Source of the DNA: Rosistilla oblonga
GTDB taxonomy: Bacteria > Planctomycetota > Planctomycetia > Pirellulales > Pirellulaceae
NCBI RefSeq assembly: GCF_007751715.1
Contig: NZ_CP036292.1
Span: 7,137,339 to 7,201,338 of the forward strand
DNA: 64,000 nt
Direction of reading: 5' to 3'
The position numbers and the translations under genes were made by a program. Shown in pieces: positions 28,175 through 37,138 of the stretch. The notes below the pieces were generated by a model. It was not told the DNA's origin. It saw only the letters and a program-made list of their open reading frames with translations, and did not search any database. Position 1 is the stretch's first letter, and every line of letters begins with the position of its first letter.

Positions 28175-29092
28175 GCACTGTTTATTAAAGCAGTTTGAGC
28201 ACTCGCCGCATGGCGGCGAGTTGAACGAAAGCAAGGTACGAACAGGCAAGTTTATCGTATCGCGTCGCCACTCGGCGAGATTCTTTTAGCCAGCCGATCA
28301 GTCGTTCGATGATATTGCGGCGGCGGTAAGCTTCGCGATCAAAATTCGCATCCCGTGATTCGTTAGCCTTCGATCCGATGACCGGTTTGATCTGGCGGTC
28401 GCGGATGAACTGGCGAATCGCGTTACTGCTGTATCCCTTGTCTCCTGCGATCACTTCAGGACGACTGTCGTAGCGATGAAGACTTAGTTCACAGCTTGCG
28501 ATGAGATTCTCAAGTTCCGTCGACTCGTGGCGTTGACCGCCAGTCGCCGTGATTCCGAGCAACGTTCCCTCGCCATCGCATAGCACATGAATTTTCGTCG
28601 AGTATCCGCCTCGAGAACGTCCCAGAGCCACTAATTCATCGTTCTTTTCGCTCTGCGGAATCATACCCGAAGCGCTGCGGTGAGCCCGAATGACGCTACC
28701 GTCAACGCACCAAAGCGACCGGTCAATCTTCTCCAGTGCGTCCAGTCGCTTCAGTAGTGTTTGATAAATTCTGGCCCAGAGCCCTTCCTTGGTCCATCGT
28801 CGAAATCTGGCGTAGACCGTTTGCCATTTCCCCAGTTGCTCAGGTAGATCTCGCCAGGGGCTTCCAGTCTTCGTGATCCAGAGTATCCCATCTATTACCG
28901 TGCGATGGTTGCTCCACCGTCGTCCCGGCTTACCGGGGCGCTGCTTGGGCAGCAGATGACGGATTGCATTGAACTCCCGATCTGTGAGACGATGGCGTGG
29001 CATTTGGCTTCCTCCTTGGAGCACTTTGGTAGGTACTCCGGGAGGTTGCCGAATGCGTTTCTGTTTGACCAGATCAGTTTGTTAAACAGTGC
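28175..29092 (-). mobile_element. IS5-family insertion sequence, copy 1
   Basis: This is a 918-bp element with ends GCACTGTTTA and TAAACAGTGC, flanked by CTAG on both sides (28171-28174 and 29093-29096), consistent with a 4-bp CTAR-type target duplication of the IS5 group. Because CTAG is palindromic and adjoins G/C, the exact end is ambiguous by a base or two. Transposase and length match copy 2. Confidence 0.9.
28185..29003 (-). CDS. IS5-family transposase, copy 1
   Basis: This 272-residue DDE transposase has an N-terminal DUF4096-like segment (LTDREFNAIRHLLP and WRDLPEQLGKW). The catalytic triad lies in CVDGS, GDKGYSSNAIR and IIERLIGWLKESRR. The start ATG is preceded by AAGGAGG 6 nt upstream, so it is preferred over the GTG 7 codons earlier. 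The protein is identical to the copy at 30736-31554 in the opposite orientation. The frame is complete, so the element may be active. Confidence 0.93.
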   Translation of the reverse strand: MPRHRLTDREFNAIRHLLPKQRPGKPGRRWSNHRTVIDGILWITKTGSPWRDLPEQLGKWQTVYARFRRWTKEGLWARIYQTLLKRLDALEKIDRSLWCVDGSVIRAHRSASGMIPQSEKNDELVALGRSRGGYSTKIHVLCDGEGTLLGITATGGQRHESTELENLIASCELSLHRYDSRPEVIAGDKGYSSNAIRQFIRDRQIKPVIGSKANESRDANFDREAYRRRNIIERLIGWLKESRRVATRYDKLACSYLAFVQLAAMRRVLKLL

Positions 29093-29095
29093 CTA

Positions 29096-30643
29096 GCACG
29101 AAGCGCAAGTTTTGATGTTGCGCCGATGGATGCTTTGATCAGGCGAGGCACCGGTATTCCTGCGATAAAAGGTCAGTGTAGCGTTTCCTCAGTGTGCGGA
29201 GTCCGTGGTTGGTTTTTAGCCGTCGCAGGTGCCACTGGTGCTCGCGATAGCGAATGCCTAACAACAACGCCTCGCGGACGGTGTAGCTGCGAGCGTGCTT
29301 CCAGCATTTGCGCTGCCGATCGTCGATTCGGCGATCGGCCAGCTTGCGGCGACGAGTCCATTCCAGATAGCAGAACGTGATCAAGACGATCCCCATCCAG
29401 CTCTCGACCGCATCGAAATCTTTGAAGCTGTACTGGTTCATTCCCAGCGTGCTCTTGAGTTCTTTGAAGAACAACTCGATCTGCCAACGTAGACTGTACA
29501 GCTCACACACCTGCCGAGCCGACAAGTGCTTTGCATTGGTCATCAACAACTTCGTCCCTTCACGTTGAATCTTTTTGCCAATCGGCTTACTCGAGGAAAA
29601 GACGAGCATGACCATGCCCACATTGTGGACCTCGCTTCTCTCGCTGTGGACGTGATACGTCCGAGTTGACTTCGTCCCGTCGCGGCGGCGTGCCGTTCGA
29701 TGGCAGGAGGCTCGTCGCTGAGCAGCGTAAGGCCCCGCACCGATCGAAAGACGAATGGTTTGGAAACGTGATGCAGGAAGTTGTTCGATTCGCAAACTCA
29801 CACGAGGTCGCTTGCCGTGCTTCTTTGCAGAGAAGACGCGATTGGTGTTGACCGGAACGATCCAAAAATAGCCTCGCTCCCGGCAAGCCGCACGCACGCA
29901 TTTGGCGTCAAATGCGGTGTCTCCGAGCACAATCAGTTCGGTGCCGGCGGGTACTTGCGCGTCGCAAATCAACTGCGCCGCAAGCTGCGCCTGCGTCCGA
30001 TGTTTGATCTTGTGGGCCTTCGCATAAGGCTTGGTGTAGTACGGCAGCCACATCGGTACTCGCAGTCCATCGGGCGTCAGCAGCAATGCGAACACGAAAC
30101 AGTGGCAACTCTTTCGTTGATACTTGTACTTTGTGTAGCGGCGATTCTTGGCCGGTCGTCGCTTGGAGTTACCGGTGCTGAAGGTGTTTTCGACGGTCTG
30201 GCCGGCAGTGGCGACGAGTGTTGAATCGAGCAGTAGGAGATAGCGGCCGTTCCAATCCTGATCACGGAGCATCTTCAGTGTGATCGCCGTGAGCAAATCG
30301 GCGATCGCCTGCCGGTACCGTTTAAGGAAGCGTCGGGGTTGTGCCCGATGTCGCGGTTTTCCCTCGATGGCGGAGGCAGCAGACATGCACGAGTTTCGAC
30401 CGTGCCGCGTAAGAATAGCGATTAAGAATCGCAGCAGCATACTTCGAAAGTGAGCAGAAACCTGCGTGTTCGGCAGAAACGACTTGATTGCGGGGAGGGA
30501 ATCTTCCATGATTGCCATCGGTGAGCTCCTGGGCTTTGTTTGTGTGGTAACTCACAAACTCAGGATGTCTCACCTCTTTCTGCAATACCAATTCTCGCTA
30601 GCAACCCCATCAACGGCGCAACATCAAAACTTGCGCTTCGTGC
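29096..30643 (-). mobile_element. IS4-family insertion sequence with 30-bp perfect terminal repeats
   Basis: The ends 29096-29125 and 30614-30643 are perfect inverse complements over 30 bp, starting GCACGAAGCGCAAG and ending in GATGTTGCGCCG. If the flanking IS5 copies are removed, the inverse symmetry extends to 36 bp (adding ATACTA). No direct target duplication could be seen outside the ends. The outermost 14 bp are the same as the arm of a dispersed palindrome at 49460-49526. Confidence 0.85.
29139..30518 (-). CDS. IS4-family transposase
   Basis: This 459-residue DDE transposase shows the IS4 signature Y-x2-R-x3-E-x6-K in YSLRWQIELFFKELK. The two catalytic Asp lie in LLLLDSTLVAT and IVLGDTAFDAKC. 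AGGAG lies 8 nt before the ATG at 30518. The frame is intact. It occupies nearly the whole element between the terminal repeats. A basic, Arg-rich segment (QRRASCHRTARRRDG) sits between the second Asp and the YREK motif, in the usual insertion-domain position. Confidence 0.93.
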   Translation of the reverse strand: MAIMEDSLPAIKSFLPNTQVSAHFRSMLLRFLIAILTRHGRNSCMSAASAIEGKPRHRAQPRRFLKRYRQAIADLLTAITLKMLRDQDWNGRYLLLLDSTLVATAGQTVENTFSTGNSKRRPAKNRRYTKYKYQRKSCHCFVFALLLTPDGLRVPMWLPYYTKPYAKAHKIKHRTQAQLAAQLICDAQVPAGTELIVLGDTAFDAKCVRAACRERGYFWIVPVNTNRVFSAKKHGKRPRVSLRIEQLPASRFQTIRLSIGAGPYAAQRRASCHRTARRRDGTKSTRTYHVHSERSEVHNVGMVMLVFSSSKPIGKKIQREGTKLLMTNAKHLSARQVCELYSLRWQIELFFKELKSTLGMNQYSFKDFDAVESWMGIVLITFCYLEWTRRRKLADRRIDDRQRKCWKHARSYTVREALLLGIRYREHQWHLRRLKTNHGLRTLRKRYTDLLSQEYRCLA

Positions 30644-30646
30644 TAG

Positions 30647-31564
30647 GCACTGTTTAACAAACTGATCTGGTCAAACAGAAACGCATTCGGCAACCTCCCG
30701 GAGTACCTACCAAAGTGCTCCAAGGAGGAAGCCAAATGCCACGCCATCGTCTCACAGATCGGGAGTTCAATGCAATCCGTCATCTGCTGCCCAAGCAGCG
30801 CCCCGGTAAGCCGGGACGACGGTGGAGCAACCATCGCACGGTAATAGATGGGATACTCTGGATCACGAAGACTGGAAGCCCCTGGCGAGATCTACCTGAG
30901 CAACTGGGGAAATGGCAAACGGTCTACGCCAGATTTCGACGATGGACCAAGGAAGGGCTCTGGGCCAGAATTTATCAAACACTACTGAAGCGACTGGACG
31001 CACTGGAGAAGATTGACCGGTCGCTTTGGTGCGTTGACGGTAGCGTCATTCGGGCTCACCGCAGCGCTTCGGGTATGATTCCGCAGAGCGAAAAGAACGA
31101 TGAATTAGTGGCTCTGGGACGTTCTCGAGGCGGATACTCGACGAAAATTCATGTGCTATGCGATGGCGAGGGAACGTTGCTCGGAATCACGGCGACTGGC
31201 GGTCAACGCCACGAGTCGACGGAACTTGAGAATCTCATCGCAAGCTGTGAACTAAGTCTTCATCGCTACGACAGTCGTCCTGAAGTGATCGCAGGAGACA
31301 AGGGATACAGCAGTAACGCGATTCGCCAGTTCATCCGCGACCGCCAGATCAAACCGGTCATCGGATCGAAGGCTAACGAATCACGGGATGCGAATTTTGA
31401 TCGCGAAGCTTACCGCCGCCGCAATATCATCGAACGACTGATCGGCTGGCTAAAAGAATCTCGCCGAGTGGCGACGCGATACGATAAACTTGCCTGTTCG
31501 TACCTTGCTTTCGTTCAACTCGCCGCCATGCGGCGAGTGCTCAAACTGCTTTAATAAACAGTGC
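30647..31564 (+). mobile_element. IS5-family insertion sequence, copy 2
   Basis: This 918-bp element is in the opposite orientation to copy 1, with the same ends GCACTGTTTA and TAAACAGTGC and flanking CTAG at 30643-30646 and 31565-31568. Equal length and an identical transposase indicate very recent duplication. Confidence 0.9.
30736..31554 (+). CDS. IS5-family transposase, copy 2
   Basis: This 272-residue transposase is identical to the one encoded at 28185-29003. The ribosome site AAGGAGG at 30722-30729 fixes the ATG start at 30736. DDE residues lie in CVDGS, GDKGY and IIERLIGWLK. The frame ends 10 bp inside the right terminal repeat boundary. Confidence 0.93.
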   Translation: MPRHRLTDREFNAIRHLLPKQRPGKPGRRWSNHRTVIDGILWITKTGSPWRDLPEQLGKWQTVYARFRRWTKEGLWARIYQTLLKRLDALEKIDRSLWCVDGSVIRAHRSASGMIPQSEKNDELVALGRSRGGYSTKIHVLCDGEGTLLGITATGGQRHESTELENLIASCELSLHRYDSRPEVIAGDKGYSSNAIRQFIRDRQIKPVIGSKANESRDANFDREAYRRRNIIERLIGWLKESRRVATRYDKLACSYLAFVQLAAMRRVLKLL

Positions 31565-31605
31565 CTAGTATTGCGCTTCGTGCTAGCAATTTGTTCGCGC
31601 ACGCA

Positions 31606-31622
31606 CTTTCGCGGAGCGAAAG
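31606..31622. terminator. Hairpin at the 3' end of the methyltransferase gene
   Basis: CTTTCG (31606-31611) and CGAAAG (31617-31622) form a perfect 6-bp stem with a 5-nt loop, 9 bp beyond the stop codon of the minus-strand gene. No T-run follows, so termination is uncertain. An extra partial copy of the IS4-end sequence (TTGCGCTTCGTGCTAG) lies at 31571-31586. Confidence 0.35.
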
Positions 31623-31630
31623 GCGACCTT

Positions 31631-32713
31631 CTACAACCGGGTGCCGCTGGCCACGAGGTATCCTTTAACCGGCTGGATCTCGATGCTGTGAAACAACACC
31701 GGCATCTGGTCGGTGTACCATTCTTCGTCTTTGCCGACCAAGACGACACGTCCGCCCGAGCGAAGCGCTTTGTGCGCGGTCGCCATGAACAACTCCGCGA
31801 TCCGAAAATCGGCATAGTAGGGTGGATTGCCGAGGACCAAATCGAAGCTCCCCGGCGCGTCGATCTGCCCGGTGTCCGAAACGTTTGCCGTCACGTTGGT
31901 CAACTGATTCAATTCGGCTCCGGCCAACGTGCACTGCACCGCGCGAGAATTACTGTCGATGCAGTGGACCGTCACATCATCGGCGGCCGTAGCCGCGGCC
32001 AGCGAGACGGTTCCGGCACCACAGCCGAGATCCAAGACACGCATCCCCGCTTCGATCGGCATCGCGTCGATCAGATGTCGCGCTCCCGGATCGATCCGCC
32101 GATGCGAAAAGACGCTGGGGCGGGAGTAGACCTTCAACAACCGGCCGCGATCGCGGATCGCAAACTCACAGCCGTAGTTCTTCTGCTTCTTCAGTTCCGC
32201 CGTCTTCACGCAACCGTACACGATCGAATCGCCGCCGGAGATGGTCGTCAGCTTCACGCCCAGCTTGACGATCTGTTCGTGCACCCATTTGTCGTTCGGG
32301 TTGTCGACAGCGACCCACAACTGGCCACCGATCTTCAACGCATTGAAGAAGGATTGCAATTGATCGCGGACCAGTTCGGTCTCGCCGCGGCGGCCCAGCG
32401 GCAGGACCGCCAGATCGTACTGATGTTCGGGAGGATCGGGCTGGCAGACGATGTTCAGCGACGCCGGAGGCTCGGGATGGTGAGCCCGCGCATGGTTCGC
32501 TTGATACAGATCGATGTACCAACAATCGACGCGGTTGTATTGGTTCGACGCAGCCAACACGGCGGCTAATTGAGCGCGACCCAACGACGTAGTCAACACG
32601 TCTCCTGCGGCGGGCAGCAGATTGCCTTCGCTGAACTGTTGGATCAGAAACTGTTCCGCCGGCCGAGCGGGCAAAGCGTGAGGAGATGATTCGGAGAGCG
32701 GGCTGTCAGGCAT
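31631..32713 (-). CDS. RsmC/RlmG-like class I methyltransferase
   Basis: This 360-residue protein has the two-domain layout of small/large-subunit rRNA guanine-N2 methyltransferases. A degenerate N-terminal Rossmann half (YDLAVLPLGRRGETELVRDQ) is followed by a catalytic half with the SAM motif VLDLGCGAGTVSLAAA, the acidic CIDSN and the guanine-specific NPPYY. It would use S-adenosylmethionine to methylate a G in rRNA; the target position cannot be assigned from sequence. It follows the HIT gene by 20 bp on the same strand, suggesting one transcript. Its 3' end abuts the insertion-sequence cluster, and the frame is complete. Confidence 0.88.
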   Translation of the reverse strand: MPDSPLSESSPHALPARPAEQFLIQQFSEGNLLPAAGDVLTTSLGRAQLAAVLAASNQYNRVDCWYIDLYQANHARAHHPEPPASLNIVCQPDPPEHQYDLAVLPLGRRGETELVRDQLQSFFNALKIGGQLWVAVDNPNDKWVHEQIVKLGVKLTTISGGDSIVYGCVKTAELKKQKNYGCEFAIRDRGRLLKVYSRPSVFSHRRIDPGARHLIDAMPIEAGMRVLDLGCGAGTVSLAAATAADDVTVHCIDSNSRAVQCTLAGAELNQLTNVTANVSDTGQIDAPGSFDLVLGNPPYYADFRIAELFMATAHKALRSGGRVVLVGKDEEWYTDQMPVLFHSIEIQPVKGYLVASGTRL

Positions 32714-32733
32714 TGGGTTCCGTGAGTGTTGGG

Positions 32734-33075
32734 TTACGCCGGGGACCAGGTGAGTTGCCGGCCGCCGAGCACGTGGAAGTGCAGATGCAGCACCTCCTGA
32801 CCTCCCTCGGGGCCGCTGTTGGTGATCACGCGATAACCTTTCTCCAGCCCCAATTGCTCGGCGACTTGGCGGATCACGCCAAACAAGTGCCCGATCAACG
32901 CGTGATCTTCCGGCTCCAGATCGGCAACGCTGCGGATCACCTTCTTCGGGATCACCAACACGTGAACCGGAGCTTTGGGAGCAATATCGTGAAACGCCAG
33001 ACAGAGATCATCTTCGAAGACGATCTTGGCGGGGATTTCCTTGCGGATGATCTTGGAGAAGATGGTTTCAGTCAT
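32734..33075 (-). CDS. HIT-family nucleotide hydrolase (HinT-like)
   Basis: This 113-residue protein carries the histidine-triad motif HLHFHVLGG near the C-terminus and the conserved substrate strand HVLVIPKK. HinT-type enzymes hydrolyse AMP-lysine and related phosphoramidates as dimers. Length and motif spacing are normal for the branch. It is the first gene of a two-gene minus-strand unit with the methyltransferase 20 bp downstream. No regulatory signal was seen in the 212-bp gap upstream. Confidence 0.95.
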   Translation of the reverse strand: MTETIFSKIIRKEIPAKIVFEDDLCLAFHDIAPKAPVHVLVIPKKVIRSVADLEPEDHALIGHLFGVIRQVAEQLGLEKGYRVITNSGPEGGQEVLHLHFHVLGGRQLTWSPA

Positions 33076-33287
33076 CGGATGATTTGGTAAGCGATGGGAC
33101 TCGGCGGCTCAGAAAAATACCAAGCCGGCGTGAAACAGCAGCCAGCAGGCGGAGCGGTCTCCGGCAACATCATTCTACCCAGCCCACTGCGATCCGTCAC
33201 CGCGTCGTTCTGCGACCGGGACTTATTCAACTTGAACGACCAACCGCCACGCGCTAGCGGCTGATTTGCGTGGACTTGGCTAGGAAA

Positions 33288-34427
33288 TCATTCCTCGGCG
33301 GCGGGAACGACGAGGTGCGTCTGCGTCGCTTCGACGGGTTTCAGATGCGCGTCCATCCATCCATAGATCAATTGCCGCGATTCGTGAGCCACCGAATGCT
33401 TGCGGCCGTGAACGTAGAAGCCGAGGTTCTCCGGCACCCCATTGAGTTCGTAGACATCCATGATTTTCATCAGCATCAACAGTCGCTGTTTCTGCGTTGG
33501 AGTATGGCCGTCGTTCAAACCGGAGACGTCCAGAAACGCCCGCGGAGCGATCAAGGCGATGATCTCGTGGAAGTCGATCGGCGGCAACTCCCCTTTCAGC
33601 AGCCCCTCGCGAATCGGCTTGAAATAGATGTACCAACGGTTGCGTCCCCAGCCTTCGACGTTGGGATTGTGCCGAAAGAAAGACGCTCCACAATTGCACG
33701 CAGAGGCTTGAATGCGATCGTCATAAGCAGCCAGAAAAAAGGTGCCGTGGCCTCCCAACGAATGCCCAAGCGCTCCGATCCGCTGGGCATCGACCTGCGG
33801 TAGACTCTGCAAAACGTCGATGGCAATCGAGTGCTCGTACGTGAATTTCCCGACCGCCGTCCACTGGGGATGCTTCTCGTAAAAAGCGGCGGTGTCGTAA
33901 GCTCCCGCGGCCGGCGTCCGCTCGCCCGACACGAAGTGCTCCGGCGCGATCACGACATACCCGCGACGGCACAGATGATCGAGATAGGCTTTGTCAGGGT
34001 TGTCGATCAGCCCCGCCGCCCGCTTGCTGCCGTGCTGGTACGTACCGTGCAGCGCTACGATCGCGGGAGCCTTTCCGTCGAACTCCAGCGGCGTTCCCAG
34101 ATAGGCGTGGGCTCGCTCGTCCGCTTCGACGGCATAACTGATCCACTGCCGGCGGTACAAACCGTCGACGACCACATCTTCGTGAACGATCAGATCCAGC
34201 GGCGGCTTTTCCGGTTTGTGCTTGTCGCCCAACAGATCCAGATACCGCTGCTTCAGGACCTCGCGACGCGCGATCCAGTCCTCTTTCGTCGCGATCCCCT
34301 CGGTCAGATCGTCCCAAGACGAACGGATCTCGGGAACCTCCATCAGCTCGGGCTGCACCCGATTCTGAGCGTCTGCAAACGCTGGGACCAACAGAATCGC
34401 CAGCAACATCGGAACGGATTTCATCAT
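33288..34427 (-). CDS. Secreted alpha/beta hydrolase (esterase-like)
   Basis: This 379-residue protein has a signal peptide (MMKSVPMLLAILLVPAFADA). The nucleophile elbow is GHSLGG with Ser223; a probable acid lies in SGLNDGHTP and the catalytic His in GRKHSVAHES. The substrate-binding strand is PAIVALHGT. The pattern resembles dienelactone-hydrolase or acetyl-xylan-esterase type enzymes. The frame is open upstream, but ATG 34427 starts the signal peptide and lies 17 bp after the stop of the GH63-like gene, so it is the third gene of an operon. Deacylation of a polysaccharide is a plausible role, not demonstrated. Confidence 0.82.
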   Translation of the reverse strand: MMKSVPMLLAILLVPAFADAQNRVQPELMEVPEIRSSWDDLTEGIATKEDWIARREVLKQRYLDLLGDKHKPEKPPLDLIVHEDVVVDGLYRRQWISYAVEADERAHAYLGTPLEFDGKAPAIVALHGTYQHGSKRAAGLIDNPDKAYLDHLCRRGYVVIAPEHFVSGERTPAAGAYDTAAFYEKHPQWTAVGKFTYEHSIAIDVLQSLPQVDAQRIGALGHSLGGHGTFFLAAYDDRIQASACNCGASFFRHNPNVEGWGRNRWYIYFKPIREGLLKGELPPIDFHEIIALIAPRAFLDVSGLNDGHTPTQKQRLLMLMKIMDVYELNGVPENLGFYVHGRKHSVAHESRQLIYGWMDAHLKPVEATQTHLVVPAAEE

Positions 34428-34444
34428 CGGATTGCCTTTTGTTT

Positions 34445-37138
34445 TTAGGAGCGTTTCGACGTCGATTGGGCTTGATGATCCAACATCGTCGCGACCAACG
34501 AGGTCCATCCGGTTTGATGACTCGCTCCCAGACCGCGACCGTTGTCGCCATGAAAGTACTCGTAGAACAGGACCAGATCGTTCCATGCGGGATCCTCGGC
34601 ATATCGCGCTTCGCCGCCGTGGATCGGGCGATGCCCCTCGTCGTCGGCTTTGAACAGCGTCGTCAACCGTCGCTCCAACTCTTCGGCGATCTCAAGCAAC
34701 GTCATCAGTTGCCCCGAACCGGTCGGGCATTCCAGTTGAACGGTATCGCCGCAGAACTGGTAATAGGTCCGCAGCGATTCGATGATCAAGAAGTTCAACG
34801 GCATCCAGACCGGCCCGCGCCAGTTGCTGTTGCCGCCAAACATCCACGAATCGCTCTCGCCAGGAACGTATTGCACCTCGTTGCGGACGCCGTGCAATTC
34901 GAACACAAACGGATCTTCGCGGTGAGCCGCCGAGAGCGAACGGATTCCGTACGGCGACAGGAACTCCGATTCGTCCAACATGATCGACAGCAACCGCCGC
35001 AAGCGAGCCTCCGACGGAATCGCCAGCAATCGATGGCAGGGCTGTTGGCTGTTGGGATCCTTCCGTTCCGCATACGTCATCCGATCGCGGAGATCCGGCT
35101 TGGAATCCAAGAACCACTTCATCCGCTTGTTAAATCCGGGCAAGCGGTTGATCACCTCTTCATCCAAAATCACACCGGTCAACAGTGGGATCAGCCCCAC
35201 GATCGAACGGATCCGCATCGGCGTGCCGTGATCTTTGATGTACAGATGGTCGTAATAGAAGCCGTCCGCCTCGTCCCACAGACCGTCGCCATCGATCGAG
35301 TTCATCGCTTCAGCGATCGCCACGTAGTGCTCCAGGAACTTGCTGGCCATGTCGCCGTAAGCGGGATTATTGTCGGCCAGTTCCAACGCCATACGCAGCA
35401 TCGTGCCGCAATAAAACGCCATCCACCCGGTCCCGTCCGCCTGCTCCATGTAGCCGCCATCGGGCAGCGGTTTGCTGCGGTCGAAGACTCCGATGTTATC
35501 CAAGCCCAAGAAGCCGCCGGAGAAGACGTTCCGCCCGCGAGGGTCTTTGCGATTGACCCACCAAGTGAAATTCAACAGCAGCTTTTGAAAGGTCCGCGCT
35601 AAAAACAGCCGATCGCGCTCGCCGGGTTCTCCAGTCGACTCATAGACACTCCAACAAGCCCAAGCGTGGACCGGCGGATTGACGTCGGAGAAGGTCCATT
35701 CGTACGCGGGGATCTGGCCATTGGGGTGCATGTACCATTCCCGCAAGAACAGGATCAGCTGCTCTTTGGCGAAATGCGGATCCAACCGCGCCATCGGGAT
35801 CATGTGGAATGCACTGTCCCAAGCCGCGAACCACGGATACTCCCACTTGTCGGGCATGCTCAACACGTCGCGGTTGAACAGATGCCGCCAGTCTTTGTTG
35901 CGAATGTTCTGACGCGACGCGGGAGCAGGCGGTCCGTTGGGATCGCCGTTGAGCCAGGTGTCGACGACAAAGTGATAGAACTGCTTCGTCCACAGCAGCC
36001 CGGCGTACGCCTGCCGCGAGATGTTCCGCTCTTCGGGGCTCAGCGATTTTGCAATCACGTTGTCGTAATAGCTGTCCGCCTCCGACGCCCGTTCTTCAAA
36101 GCTGGCGTCAAACGCATCGCCAAACCAATCGCCGCTAGGAATGTCTTGGTTCCCCGCCAGCCGAAACTGCAACTGAACCTGCTCGCCCGGCTTCATCCGC
36201 AGCAGATAATAGGGAGCCGCTTTGGTCCCATGCTGCTTGGGGTTCACCGCTTTGGTATCCCCTTCGATCACGTATTGGTGAAACGCATCCTTATAGTATT
36301 CGCTCTCGCAGGGCAGGTCGGGGTGCCGGTCGGAGTTGGTTTCGTTGTCGGTAAACAGCCATGTTGGTTCCTCGCCTTGAGGCCCCGTGTCGGCGGCAAA
36401 CTGGAACGCACCAAGCGTCTCGTGTCGCGAGACGATTCGCCCGTCATCGTTCAACGACAGATGAGGCCGCGCGGTGCAGCCTTCGTGAGTGCAGTGCCAG
36501 GTCCACGTGTTGCGGAACCACAACTGAGGCACGACGTGCAAGACGGCGGCGTCGGGTCCGCGATTGGTGATCAGCACACGGATCAGGATGTCGTCCGGAG
36601 CCTGTTTGGCGTAACGAACATCGACATCGAAGTAGCGATCTTCGTCGAAGACTCCCGTGTCGGTCAGTTCGTATTCCAGCTCGTTGCGGCTGCGACTTTG
36701 ATTGACCGCCGCCAGGTCTTCGTACGGGTAGCGAGCCTGCGGATATTTGTACAAGCCTCGCATGTACGAATGGGTCGGCGTGCTGTCCAGGTAATAATAA
36801 CATTCCTTGACATCTTCGCCGTGGTTCCCCTCGGGGCCGGTCAGCCCAAACAGCCGCTCTTTGAGAATCGGATCCCGGCCGTTCCATAACCCCAGAGCAA
36901 AGCAGAGTCGACCCTGGCGATCGGTGATCCCCATCAATCCGTCTTCGCCCCAACGATAGGCGCGGCTGCGGGCGTGGTCGTGCGGAAAGTATTGCCAGCT
37001 GTCGCCGCTTTCCGAATAGTCCTCGCGAACCGTCCCCCACTGACGCTCCGAAAGGTAAGGCCCCCAACGCTGCCAGTTTCCCGTCCGCTCGTTGCTGGCT
37101 AACAAACGCTGTTCTTCGGCCGTGATCGACTTTTTCAT
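34445..37138 (-). CDS. GH63-like glucosidase (MGH1-type alpha/alpha barrel)
   Basis: This 897-residue protein has an N-terminal beta-sandwich and a large alpha/alpha-toroid domain, the layout of GH63 and related bacterial enzymes acting on mannosyl-oligosaccharides, glucosylglycerate or mannosylglycerate. Conserved segments include WFAAWDSAFHMIPMARLDP, GQIPAYEW and WRGPVWMPLNFLI. No signal peptide is visible, so it is predicted cytoplasmic. Start ATG 37138 overlaps the TGA of the preceding gene (ATGA), indicating coupled translation. Bacterial cytoplasmic members often act on compatible solutes, which makes glucosylglycerate-type hydrolysis one option; substrate assignment is inference. Confidence 0.88.
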   Translation of the reverse strand: MKKSITAEEQRLLASNERTGNWQRWGPYLSERQWGTVREDYSESGDSWQYFPHDHARSRAYRWGEDGLMGITDRQGRLCFALGLWNGRDPILKERLFGLTGPEGNHGEDVKECYYYLDSTPTHSYMRGLYKYPQARYPYEDLAAVNQSRSRNELEYELTDTGVFDEDRYFDVDVRYAKQAPDDILIRVLITNRGPDAAVLHVVPQLWFRNTWTWHCTHEGCTARPHLSLNDDGRIVSRHETLGAFQFAADTGPQGEEPTWLFTDNETNSDRHPDLPCESEYYKDAFHQYVIEGDTKAVNPKQHGTKAAPYYLLRMKPGEQVQLQFRLAGNQDIPSGDWFGDAFDASFEERASEADSYYDNVIAKSLSPEERNISRQAYAGLLWTKQFYHFVVDTWLNGDPNGPPAPASRQNIRNKDWRHLFNRDVLSMPDKWEYPWFAAWDSAFHMIPMARLDPHFAKEQLILFLREWYMHPNGQIPAYEWTFSDVNPPVHAWACWSVYESTGEPGERDRLFLARTFQKLLLNFTWWVNRKDPRGRNVFSGGFLGLDNIGVFDRSKPLPDGGYMEQADGTGWMAFYCGTMLRMALELADNNPAYGDMASKFLEHYVAIAEAMNSIDGDGLWDEADGFYYDHLYIKDHGTPMRIRSIVGLIPLLTGVILDEEVINRLPGFNKRMKWFLDSKPDLRDRMTYAERKDPNSQQPCHRLLAIPSEARLRRLLSIMLDESEFLSPYGIRSLSAAHREDPFVFELHGVRNEVQYVPGESDSWMFGGNSNWRGPVWMPLNFLIIESLRTYYQFCGDTVQLECPTGSGQLMTLLEIAEELERRLTTLFKADDEGHRPIHGGEARYAEDPAWNDLVLFYEYFHGDNGRGLGASHQTGWTSLVATMLDHQAQSTSKRS

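Larger units (their letters stand above)
28168..31571. mobile_element. Nested IS cluster: inverted IS5-family copies around an IS4-family element
   Basis: The whole structure is an inverted repeat. Arms 28168-29125 and 30614-31571 each consist of ATA, CTAG, one IS5-family copy, CTAG and the IS4-element terminal repeat. Between the arms lies the IS4-family transposase gene. No passenger gene is present, so it does not look like a cargo-carrying composite transposon. The surrounding genes (NAD-binding protein on the left, methyltransferase on the right) are intact, so insertion was intergenic. Confidence 0.85.

Noticed and set aside
28168-31571. Cargo-carrying composite transposon
   Set aside because: The only gene between the two IS5 copies is another transposase with its own terminal repeats; no passenger gene is present.
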